Below, piece by piece: positions 35,001 to 47,000 of a stretch of DNA of 64,000 nt (the first letter of the stretch is position 1; every line of letters begins with the position of its first letter). The position numbers were made by a program, and so were the translations under genes. Source of the stretch: Cervus elaphus (Eukaryota > Chordata > Mammalia > Artiodactyla > Cervidae); the NCBI RefSeq assembly GCF_910594005.1, contig NC_057828.1, positions 6,460,235 to 6,524,234 of the forward strand, given 5' to 3'. The notes below the pieces were generated by a model that did no database searches, was not told the origin of the DNA, and worked only from the letters and a program-made list of their open reading frames with translations.

Positions 35001-38000
35001 CCACTCTAGGCACCCAGTAACAGTACCCACCCCACCTGGAAGCATGCCCGCTCCCACTCCAGGCACCCAGTAACAGTACCCGCCCCCCCCCCCCACCTGG
35101 AAGCATGCCCGCTCCCACTCCAGGCACCCAGTAACAGTACCCGCCCCCCCCCCCACCTGGAAGCATGCCCGCTCCCACTCCAGGCACCCAGTAACAGTAC
35201 CCGCCCCCCCCCCCCACCTGGAAGCATGCCCGCTCTCACTCCAGGCACCCAGTAACAGTACCTGCTCCGCCTGGAAGCATGCCCGCTCTCACTCCAGGCA
35301 TGTCTGAGGGCTCCCAGACCCTGGCAGCCCCGCCACCCCTCCAGCTGAGTCAGAGACCCATTAAATCCGTGGGTAGGCCCAGCTTGGATTTATATTTGTA
35401 ACTCTTCTTGTTGACAGTCGTACACCTTTTGAGCAAAGGTGACCCCTCCAATTTGCCCTTGCTTTGGGGTTCCTGGTTACAGAACCCTTGTTCTTCCTCA
35501 TCCCATCTCATTCATTTCCGTAGAACTGTGCAGAGCTCTAAGGGAGAGGTGAGGCTCTGGTAAGGTGGGGTCCACTGCGCTGGGGTGTCCCCAGACGTGC
35601 ATGACCCCTTCCACAGGGAAAGAGCCACCCTGAGCGTGTCGCCTCTGTGAGCCCCTGTCCTTGGAAAGCTGTGTGTGTGTCACTGATTGCAGGCCCCAGG
35701 GCTGCTCCAGCCTGGTTGAATGGTGGAGCGGCTCCTCCATCTTGGCTGCGCTTGCCTCTCACCCCTCCCTCAGTCTCTCACATCCAATTAACACCCTCCT
35801 CCCAGCCGTGCCAAAGTCATTAGTGAAGCAGCAGAATGGTTTTTAGCCCCACAGTGATTTCCTGTCATCCCTGTTCATTAATTCTCCTCCTGTCTTTGCT
35901 AAACCATTAATAATGCTCGTTGCATCTCTGACTGTTCATCTGAGTCTTTGTGGCTTTATCCCAGCTCCTTGTCTCCGGGGTCCCAAAGAGCAGGTTGTCT
36001 GTCCTGTGGCCCCAAGCTGAGATGGCCTCCCTGGGGCCACCCCTGGCCTCTGGATCCCAGCACAGGATGCACAGGGAGTGGACTGTCCCTGACCAGGCAA
36101 CCCTTGCCCCTTCCGGGGCCGGAGAGGCTTACTGAACTGGGGGGATGCTGGGCTCCTCTTGGCAGAGCCTCTCAGAGCTTAGAGCTGCTCACACACATGT
36201 GCCGGCGGGGCCGAGGAGCCCCGCGCTTCCTAACACACCTCTCTTAATGATGCCCCGGCCCCTGGGGTGGTTTCAGCAGTGCAGCAGGGGGCGGGGGTCT
36301 GGGGCTGGTGCCTCTGCGGCTAAGGGCATCATCAGGAGGGCACGATGACCTTTCTCTCTAGTCCAACAGCTCGGCCCAGCTGGGACAGCCCTCTGGGCAG
36401 TAAGCTCACAGAGCTTGTTCCATCCTGTTTCAGCCCGAGGAGTTGCAGAGAGAACACCCAGCTTCATGTATCCCCAGGGCACTGCGAGCAGTCAGATGGT
36501 GCTGCGTGGCATGGACCTCCTGCTGGAGTGCATCGCCTCTGGGGTGTACGTACGGTTTGCACCCCCACTTCTGCCCGCCCCCCAGGAGGATGGGTTGGGG
36601 ATTTGTGCATGCTCTGTTGTTGCAACATTTTGCAGGGGGTGGGGTGGGAGAGAGAAACAGACAGCTCCTAATGAGGACGCTGCCAATCATAGTCATCCCA
36701 TTCTGGCCGCCTTTCTTTCTGAGATAATGAGGAGAGGAGGTAGCTAGGCTTCCTGTATGTATGAGACCCCCTTAGCTGAGTCCTTTGTGCGCCCTGTGGC
36801 TGAGCATCCCCTCTGCACAGGAGGGATCAGCTCTCGAAGGACACACGTCCTCCTGAGCCCAAGTACACCGTAAGGACACCCAGGTATCCTGGGCTCCACA
36901 CAGGTGTGGCACAGCCACATTTAGTGGTAAGCCCCTGTTTCTTGCTTGGTCTCTCTTAGCCCAACACCAGACATTGCATGGTACAAGAAAGGTGGGGACC
37001 TGCCATCCGACAAGGCCAAGTTTGAGAACTTCAACAAGGCCCTGCGCATCACCAATGTGTCCGAGGAAGACTCTGGGGAGTATTTCTGCCTGGCCTCCAA
37101 CAAGATGGGCAGTATCCGGCATACGATCTCGGTGAGAGTGAAGGGTACGTTGTGCGCATTTCTCATTATGACGGTCTACCAGTCCTTGACTCCACGGCCA
37201 CCCCCCCTCAGGGTGGGTGCGTGAGTGGGGAAACACCAGCACGCTGATGAGTGGCAACAGCGACCTGCAGGAGTGGCGTCACCCCCCGGGTGTGTGTGCA
37301 TGTGTCAGGGCAGGGAGGAAGGGGAGTGTCACGGGTGGAGACCCCCCCACTGTTGCCCTCCTCCCCTGAGCGCCTGGGGCTCTCTCAGCAGGTGCAGTCT
37401 CTTCTGTGGCCCGTTTGGATGACCCAGAACCTGTCTTTCATTTCGCATTCCCGTTCATGGTGTGTTATCTTAGCCCTATGCTGTCTGTGTACTTGAACGT
37501 GGTTCTTTTTAAAAATGGGGAGGAATCATGGCCTGAATTATTTTTTTAATAAATCACTTCCCTCCCCTAAAAACACCTGAGCTGTTGTCAGCAATGGAGC
37601 ACGTGTCTTTGTGGGTCCCAGCCATGGGGCTGGGGGGTCCACCAGTCACTTTTCAGTCTGAATGGTGGGGCTGAATGGATGATCAGCATGATGAGGTTGA
37701 ATACCACAGAGCAAGAACTTTCTTAGCACATGGTCATTGACCTGTGACCTTGGTTTCAGCTCCACACTCAGAATAGGGGTGCTTAACTTTTATTGGGGTT
37801 TCAAGATCTTTGAACTCTGATCTGAAGGACCCTCTTCTCAGAAAAATCCACATATTCACAAAATTTCCAAACAGTTGGAAGGAGTGGCCAGCTAAGAGCT
37901 TCTGCTAACCAAAGCTCAACGGGAAAAGAATGAACAGCACGCCTTTCCTAAGTGGTCTGATCTTGCAGGAAGAGCAGTGGAAATGCAGAGAGGCCAACCC

Positions 38001-41000
38001 CTGCTACTTTACCGCCCTCCCCAGCTTGAGCCCTTGGGCGCACATCAGGAGTGCCTGGGTAGCTCGCAAATCATTGGCCGCCTGGGCTTCCCCTGGAGAT
38101 TCTAACTTAGTAGGTTGAAGATGGGCTCTGGCATTCATGTGTTTTAAAAGCTCTTCAGGAGGCCCCAGTTTAGAACTCCTGTTCAGTGAACTTGAAATAA
38201 ACCAGTCCGCATCTGTAGTGCCAAGTCGACCAAAAGTCTGGACCGTCATCCCATCAGGACGAGCCCTGGGCAGGTGGTGGGGGCATGGGGCTGGCACTCA
38301 GGGGCTCCTGCCTTCTGAGAGGGAGCCCACTTGGTTTCCTCTGCCTGCTTGTGTCATTTGACACCCTTGCTTATGCCTGTCCTTGTCTTCCAGCTGCTCC
38401 CTACTGGCTGGATGAACCCAAGAACCTCATCCTGGCTCCTGGCGAGGATGGGAGACTGGTGTGTCGAGCCAATGGCAACCCCAAGCCCACGGTCCAGTGG
38501 ATGGTGAATGGGGAACCTTTGCAATGTGAGTAACTGCTACTGTCCTGCCTGTCTCTGCTCTCCCTCCTGGGAGCATCCAGCTCCCCACCCCTGTGGACCA
38601 GCTCTGTGCCCTCAGAAGTGAGGGAGCAGCCCATCCCTTTGGACCCTTCAAGAGGGAGGAAGCCTGCCTCCTTTGTGTGCGAGAGAACAGGAGGCCTGTG
38701 CCCACGTTTAGGGGATTTCTGCTCCCTGGGACTTTTTCATAAATTTCTGCTTTCTGCTCTTAATAACTGCAGAGCTCAGTCCAAGAGCTGGGGACCTCAG
38801 CTGTGTCCCTGAGATTATAGGCTCTGGGACATGGGGTTCAGGAGGTAGAGGAGACCTTGGTAGCTGATCGCCATTGCCCCCCACCAAACCCCTCCCTCTG
38901 CTGAGGGTATAAAAGAGGCAGGGTTGTGCGACAACATGAAAGATAATGGTCAGAAATGAGGGGAAGCCTCTATAAGAGCAGAGATGGGCAGTGCAGTTAC
39001 TGAGTGAACACTGGTGTCCAACAAGACTTAGTCCCACCCAGATGCAGGGGCGTGTGGCACCAGGATCCTTCCGCCAGAGGTCTTGGTCAAAGTTTCACAT
39101 CTGAATTCACTGTAGTTGCATTTACTTTTTTAAAAATAACTTTATTTATTGTTTTTGGCTGCACTGCGTCTTCATTGCTGCACAGGCTCTTCTCTAGCTG
39201 TGGTGAGCAGGGGCCTCTCTCTAGCTGTGGTGAGCGGGGGCTACTCTCTAGCTGTGGTGAGCGGGGGCTACTCTCTAGGTGTGCTGACTGTGGGCTCCTC
39301 TCTAGTTGTGGTGACTGTGGGCTCCATCTGGCTGTACTGACTGTGGGCTCCTCTCTAGCTGTGGTGAGTGGGGGCCCCTCTCCAGCTGTGGTGAGTGGGG
39401 GCCCCTCTCTAGCTGTGGTGAGTGGGGGCCCCTCTCTAGCTGTGGTGAGTGGGGGCCCCTCTCTAGCTGTGGAGAGCGGGGACTCCTCTCTGGCTGTGGT
39501 GAGTGGAGGCTCCTCTCTAGCTGTGGTGACTGTGGGCTCCTCGCTGGCTGTGGTGACTGTGGGCTCCTCTTTAGCTGTGGTGACTGTGGGCTCCTCTATT
39601 TAGCTGTGGTGACTGTGGGCTCCTCTTTAGCTGTGGTGACTGTGGGCTCCATCTGGCTGTAGTGACTGTGGGCTCCTCTCCAGCTGTGGTGAGTGGGGGC
39701 CCTTCTCTAGCTGTGCTGAGTGGGGGCCCCTCTCTAGCTGTGGTGAGTGAGGGCTCCTCTCTAGCTGTGGTGAGTGGGGGCCGCTGTCTAGCTGTGATGA
39801 GTGGGGCTCCTCTCTGGCTGTGGTGACTGTGTATCCTCTCTAGCTGTGGTGACTGTGGGCCCATCTCTGGCTGTGGTGACTGTGGGCTCTTCTCTAGCTG
39901 TGGTGACTGTGGACTCTTTTCTGGCTGTGGTGACTGGGGGCCCCTCTCTGGCTGTGGTGAGTGAGGTTCCTCTCTGGCTGACTGGGGGCTCCTTGCTGGC
40001 TGTGGTGACTGTGGCCTCCTCTCTAGCTGTGGTGAGTGGGGGCCGCTGTCTAGCTGTGGTGAGTGGGGCTCCTCTCTGCTGTGGTGACTGTGGGCTCCTC
40101 TCTGGCTGTGGTGACTGTGGGCTCCTCTCTGACTGTTGTGACTGTGGGCCCCTCTCTATCTCTGGTGACTGTGGGCTCCTCTCTGGCTGTGGTGACTGTG
40201 GGCCCCTCTCTGGCTGTGGTGACTGTGGGCCCCTCTCTATCTCTGGTGACTGTGGGCTCCTCTCTATCTGTGGTGCCTGTGGACTCTTTTCTGGCTGTGG
40301 TGACTGGGGGCCCCTCTCTGGCTGTGGTGAGTGAGGTTCCTCTCTGGCTGACTGGGGGCTCCTTGCTGGCTGTGGTGACTGTGGCCTCCTCTCTAGCTGC
40401 GGTGAGTGGGGGCCGCTGTCTAGCTGTGGTGACTGTGGGCTCCTCTCTGCTGTGGTGACTGTGGGCTCCTCTCTGGCTGTGGTGACTGTGGGCTCCTCTC
40501 TGACTGTTGTGACTGTGGGCCCCTCTCTGGCTGTGGTGACTGTGGGCCCCTCTCTATCTCTGGTGACTGTGGGCTCCTCTCTATCTGTGGTGCCTGTGGA
40601 CTCCTCTCTAGCTGTTGTGAGTGGGGGCTCCTCTCTAGCTGTGGTGACTGTGGGCTCCTCTCTGACTATGGTGACTGTGGGCTCCTCTCGCGCTGTGGTG
40701 ACTGTGGGCTCCTCTCGCGCTGTGGTGAGTGGGAGCCCCTCTCTAGCTGTCATGACTGTGGGCTCCTCTCCAGCTGTGGTGACTGTGGACACCTCTCTGG
40801 CTGTGGTGACTGTGGGCTCCTCTCTGGCTGTGGTGAGTGTGGGCTCCTCTCTAGCTGTGGTGACTGTGGCGTCCTCTCTGGCTGAGGTGAGCGGGGACTC
40901 CTCTCTAACTGTGGTGCGTGGGCCTCTCACTGCAGTGGCCTCTCTCCTTTTGGAGCTCGGGCTCTGGGCACAGACTCAGTAGTTGCAGCACCCAGGCTCC

Positions 41001-44000
41001 CAGGGCACAGGCTCAGTGGTTTGCCGCTCGGGCTTAGTTGCTCTGTGGCATGTAGGATCTTCCCAGGCCAGGGATTGAACCTGTGTCTTCTGCATTGGCA
41101 GGTGGATTGTTTACCACTCTCCACTGCCAGGGAAGCCCAGCTTTACATTTTAAATGTCCTGTCATTACTTTCTCTAAGGGTCAGAGCAAATACAAACTGT
41201 ATTATCAACCACATGGGACAGAAAGTAGACGGTAAGAACTCAGAGCCTAACTTGTGAGCAACAGCTGATAAAAGCAGGTGGAGAGGTAGGGAGACAGGCA
41301 GAGGAGAAGGCATGAATGCACCTTTCTAAACCTTTATTGTGTGCCGGGTGCGGAGCATCCTTCTTACCTCGTTAACCTCAGACGTTGAAGATGAGGAAAT
41401 GAAGTGCCGCCTTTGCAGCGACCGCCCCGAGGTCACACGGCTCGGAACTGGGGGAGCTGGGGGCTGCTTGACAGTGCCTCAACATGCCCTGTTTGGTACT
41501 GAGCCTCTAGTTATCCTGGGAAATAGCCTCCCCCTGCATACAAGTCACTTATTGATTTGGCCTGTCCTCTGCCCTTCTCCCTGTCCTGGTGGCACTTGGG
41601 GGATAAGGCAGACAAAGGTTCTAAACTCCACAGCAACATTAAAGAAATGCAGAGCCCGGGATTTGCAGCTGAGCCCTGGCCCTGGGGAGGTCCCCATCAT
41701 TCAAAAGAGTGACTGGGAGAAGCGCTGGTCGCCTTGCCAGGCGAGGAGACGTAAAGTTGCTGGCGTTGCTTCCCTTGTGCCTTTTTGCTGAGACGCCGGA
41801 AGGAGGCTATGGATGCTGACCTCAGCTTTGTTCACTGGCTGATTCCGCATCTCCAGGCTCAGACCTACTGTCTGTGGGGTGGCGCCCGTGGGGCCAGGCC
41901 CTGGGTCCCTCTCTGCCGACTCCTGTGGAAGGTCTGAGTGATCTTAAGTGAGGTCATAGAACACACAAGCCAAGTCATCTGGCCCAGGTCCTAAACCTTA
42001 CAGAGGAGAGGCACCTCGTGCTGGTGAAAGATAAGAAAAGTGTGGATTCTTTACATTTCTGGAAACTTGTACTGCTCATTATCTCATTCTTGCTCTCTTA
42101 CCCTACCCCTCCTAAGTGTAGGGGAAGATAGAAGTAATGCTTCCCTACTTAACTGGTGAAGGAAGTAAGGCCTGGAGGGGTTACTGATTTGCCCCGACTC
42201 TTAGAGTGATTCGGGCTTCCCAGGTAGCGCTGGTGGTAAAGAACCCCCCTGCCAGTTCAGGAGACATAAGAGATGCGGGTTCAATCCCTGGGTTGGGAAG
42301 ATCCCCTGACGGAGGGTGTGGCCACTCCAGTATTCTTGCCTGGAGAATCCTGTGAACAGAGGAGCCTGGCGGGCTACAGTCCATAGGGTTGCAAAGAGTT
42401 GGACATACCTGAAGCGACTCCCCAGCTCTGCTCTCTTCATCCGCAGCCAGTGGGGCCAGGAGAATGCGGCAGGGGATGTCCTGTCAGTGCGCACAGTCTT
42501 GGAAGTCTTCTCAGTCTTGGGAAGGTCAGGTCACTTTGGCAAATGCAGGGACTCATCAACTTTCAGCAGGTGTCCACCTCCAGGTTTAACTTCGTGGACG
42601 TCTGCAGAGTGCTCTGTTCAGAGGATGGGAAGCGGGTAGGTCCCACCTAGTTGTATATTGCTTTATGCTTTTCAAAACACTTTTGAGTATATGCACATTG
42701 GGTTAAAATGATAACAGCAGCCATAGTCAACCCTCCAACCATATGTGCTCAGGCCTCTTCTAATAACAGGCATAGACTCTCCAGTCATCCTCATAGAAAT
42801 GCCACAGGGTGATATGTTATCCCCAGACAAGGGGACTGAAGCGTTTGAGCCATTGAATAGGGCCGGTGGGTAATGTGGTTAGAATTCAAACTACTTGCCA
42901 CATAGCTTTGACCGGGATTCCTGTTCCCATTGGACGGATTGAGAAGTAAACTCTTGCTAGGCTCAGTCCTACCAGGGAGCCCTGGCCCGAGTCCCACACG
43001 CCCTCTGCCCGCCCTCCCCGTCTTACGAGGAGCACCTTCCTGTCTGTAGCGGCACCGCCCAACCCCAACCGTGAGGTGGCCGGGGACACCATCATCTTCC
43101 GTGACACGCAGATCAGCAGCCGGGCCGTGTACCAGTGCAACACCTCCAACGAGCACGGCTACCTGCTGGCCAACGCTTTCGTCAGCGTGCTGGGTGAGTG
43201 TGCCCGTCCCGCCTGCCTCAGGGGCCTCCCGGGCCCTGCTCTGAGTGTGGGCTCCCTCTCTGCCTGAGAGATCAGTCAGGCTGGGGGGAGAAGGGCAGCA
43301 GGGTGGGGAAGTGTGGAGACCCAGGATGAAATGCGGAGGGGTGATGGAGGACTGCAAATCCACAGAGCTGGGTGTGCAGTTCATTCCACTCAGAGGACGA
43401 ATGGAGAGCTGAGACGCCAGTCTCCGTCCCCTTGCTCCCCTGACAAGAGGGGGGACAGTCTCACCTTCTTGGTGTGTCCATGTTGAGTCTCCCCTGGGTT
43501 CTCCATGGCCTCAGGGTAGGAACTATCCTGAGTGTGTTTGTGGCCCTCCTGGAGCAGGCAGAGCGCAGTGGGCAGGTGCAACCAGGAGAAGCCTTGGGGC
43601 TGTGGAGGGGCGGATACTGAAGCTGCTGGAAGGCTGGAGGCATCCTCTGCAAAATTGGGACTGGATGTGGACTAGGTGCAGATGGATAAGCTTCCTCCTT
43701 CCTCACCTGATCTGGGAGGGAGGTTGATGGGGGAAGTCATGCTGGTATTTAGAAAGCTGCCCCGAGGAGAAGGCACATAGAGATAAGACTGGTCCCCAAG
43801 GAGGGAGAGGAAGGCAGACCCCATCCAAGGTCAGGGTTAGGTCTCTGGGGTCACAGAGGAAGGCAGACCCCCGCCCGAGATCAGGGTTAGGTCTCTGGGG
43901 TTGCAGACGTGCCGCCTCGGATGCTGTCACCCCGGAACCAGCTCATCAGGGTGATCCTGTACAACCGGACCCGGCTGGACTGCCCGTTCTTTGGGTCTCC

Positions 44001-47000
44001 CATCCCCACGCTCCGATGGTAAGTTCCGGGAGACCAGCCTTCCCCGATGAGGGCATCTGTCTCACCTCTGTCATAGCATTCAGCCCATGAGAGGGGTTCA
44101 GCAAGTCCTGGGAGCCACAAAGGGTGGAAGCGGAGATGAAGCTGGCAGAGCATCTGGGTCAGGCCTCTTATTGTGCAAAGAAGGAAACTGAGGCCAGAGA
44201 CTTGCCAAGGCCAGCCACGGGTGGGGGCAGACCCATGGGTTTGGGGTCCCTCCCCCCCGGGCTGGTCATTTCTCAGTATGCTGGGTGTCCTGCTGCTCTG
44301 TTGTGAGGTTTAAGAATGGACAAGGAAGCAACCTGGATGGTGGCAACTACCACGTCTACGAGAACGGCAGTCTGGAAATCAAGATGATCCGAAAAGAGGA
44401 CCAGGGCATCTACACCTGTGTTGCCACCAACATCCTGGGCAAAGCGGAGAACCAGGTCCGCCTCGAGGTCAAAGGTAAAGGAGAGGGTCACTAGGTAGAG
44501 GGCACAGTGGGTGGGTGGGGGGGCACTTTAACTTTGAGGATGCCATCTCCTCAAAGTTACCCGTGTGTGTCCCTTTGAAAACGCACCACCCTTAATCCCT
44601 AGTGGGATTTAATCCCTAGTGGGACCTCCCTCAGGGCCCCCGGCTGGCCTGGGTGCTACACGCACTGAGTCATTACCTGCCCTGGGCAGGGATGCCTGCT
44701 TCCCACACCAGCTCCCCACCACCGCCCCAGAAACTACTTCCTGTGTTGCTGAGCCAGCAAGAAAAGACCTGGGCGTAATTTCCATCAGGGATCTCCTATT
44801 CCAGGCCTCCCTGACCAGCTCACCTAACTGAATCCTATTTCTGCCACCCTCCATGGTCCATGTAAGCTGGTCATACATGTCACCCCGTGGCCGCTCGGGG
44901 GTGGGGGGTGGCAGAGAGGAGCTTGAGCTCAGGCGCTTCTCTGCAGACCCCACGAGGATCTACCGGATGCCCGAGGACCAGGTGGCCAAGAGGGGCACCA
45001 CGGTGCAGCTAGAGTGCCGTGTGAAGCACGACCCCTCCCTGAAGCTCTCGGTCTCCTGGCTGAAGGACGACGAGCCGCTCTACATCAGCAACAGGTCTCC
45101 GCTCCTGCCTCCCCGGCTGCTGCTCTCTGGGGCCCTGCCTCCTCCCTTGCTCCTGGCGATGCGTGGACGCGCCCGGGGCTCCCGCGTCGGTGTGTCGCTG
45201 CAAAACCACTGAAGCGGGTTCTAGGAACCTCCGGGGAGAGACCCCCTCCAGCGCCTGCCCTCTCTCCGCTCAGCGCCCTGCTCCTCTCTCCTCTTCCCCC
45301 GCCTCTTCTCCCCTCCTTCCCTCCTTTCTCTCCTCTCTCCATCTGCACACTCTTCTCTGTCCTTTGGCCCCTCCTTGCTCCTCTTTGGCGTCCAGGCCAC
45401 ACGCCCCCTGCCTCGTTTCAGCCCAGCCAGCAGTGCTGCGTCCCCCGACAGGGCTGCCTGAGCAGGCTCTGACCCTGTGGTTAGTTGGGTCGCCCTTACT
45501 GCACCCTGGGCCCACGCCTGTCCTCTCCCTCAGCCAGATTTGGATCTGGTTGGCGTTGAGGGCGGGCCCAGGCCTAGACGGTGTTTGAAGTCCCCGGGTG
45601 TTGGGAATATGCAGCTGGGGCTGAGAACGTTGATCTGAGCCTCCCCTCGGGCTCTCTTCTGTACCAGCTTCGGCCTCGGGGCAGGGTGCACGTGGGCACT
45701 AGCTGGGTCTGCTGATCATCTGGTTTCCTGGAGGGGCGTAACCCTGCAGCAGGCACAGGTTTGCTGGCACTCAGGAATGCACCCAGCTCCTGGGTGCCCT
45801 CCTCCCTCTCTGGAGACGGCTCAGGGGAGCCCAGGGAACTGGGCCGAGCGCAGGGATCACTCTGGGTTGAGACAGAGCTGAAAGCTTGAGAAGACCTGCC
45901 TTCAGGGGTGGGCCCAGCTGCGCCCTAATTCAGGAGGGGAGCGCAGCGGACCCGCGGGGATTCGAGCATGGTGAATACAGAGGGGGCCGCTCTAGCACTG
46001 CCCGTGTTCCTATCCTCTCCGCCAACACCACGACTGCTCAGGGTGACAGGAAGAGCCAGCCCCTCCCACAGCACTGCGATGGGGCCCCTGTCCCCTAGGA
46101 GCTCTGACTCACTGTCCCCGCCCCAGGGAGAAGGCGGACAGGCAGTGCCCGCCACCCCCACCTCCCCACCTCACCGTCTGCCCTCCACCTTCCTCCAACC
46201 CCTCCCGGTTCCTTTGCAGGATGAAGAAGGAGGAGGACTCCCTGACCATCTTCGGCGTGGCCGAGCGGGACCAGGGCAGCTACACGTGCGTCGCCAGCAC
46301 TGAGCTGGACCAGGACCTGGCCAAAGCCCACCTGACCGTGCTAGGTAACCACCACCGCCCGCCCCGCGTCCAGGGAGGTGGGGGTGGCTCTGAGGGCAGT
46401 GCCTGCGGACAGCCAGCCAGCCAGGCATGGGGAGCCTCTTGTCTGAGGGTCTGAGGGTCTGAGGGTTAGGAAGCTGCTCCTCTCAGAACAGGCTGTGCTA
46501 GATGCCTTACCTCCTGAATGGAATGGCTAACTCGCCTCAATCCTCAACTGAAGGGTGCCAGAGGGAGAGGGATGCATGGGGTTCTTGTGGTCGTTTTTAC
46601 CAACTTTACAGCTGACTCTGAACCACTAGGTAAATTAAAACTGCCCATCCTTGAAACAAGCCAGCTCTGTGTTTGGCCTTCCAACACCTGCTGCTGCTTT
46701 ATTCTCTGCCCGCCTTTCTTGGAGGGATTTCACAGGGTGCCGGGCACCTCTGATGACTGCCTCTTGGCGGGCCCTCGCCCCCAAGCCAGACTGTAAATAC
46801 GAAGCCATCCCAAACCCGAGGGTGTGGTCTCCCGCCCAGGAGAGCATATCCTCTCTTCACCTCTGCTGTCTCGGTGCATCCCTGCACCGTCCCGGGGAAC
46901 AGTGGGCCCAGACACAGTGCCCACACCAGGACAGCAAGCAGACCGCATGCCCGCCCTCGGCTGCGGAGGGGCACGGGAAGGCCTTTGTGAGGGCCGGGGC

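Larger units (their letters stand above)
29854..36433 (+). other. NFASC intron 7
   Basis: The largest intron between recognised exons (6.6 kb). It holds a MIR (31765-31960), an L2 3' fragment (34355-34425) and a GC-rich minisatellite (34633-35299). I saw no exon. A CTCF-like motif lies at 36281-36294. Confidence 0.7.
38526..43049 (+). other. NFASC intron 10
   Basis: 4.5-kb intron splitting Ig4. About 2 kb of it is a CHR-type SINE swollen by an internal minisatellite (39135-41140). A Bov-tA lies at 42212-42423 and weak MIR-like pieces at about 41330-41460 and 42060-42200. No exon was found. Confidence 0.75.

Noticed and set aside
34836..35248. Gly-rich open frames on the minus strand
   Set aside because: They follow from the C-tracts (GGG codons) of the 53-bp minisatellite and are out of frame with one another.
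39788..40930. A 380-codon open frame on the minus strand made of repeated [13 protein letters not shown] units
   Set aside because: It is a by-product of the 27-bp minisatellite: a unit divisible by three without stops stays open in several frames. The plus strand shows equally repetitive SLAVVTVGS frames. No promoter, splice signals or protein family support it.
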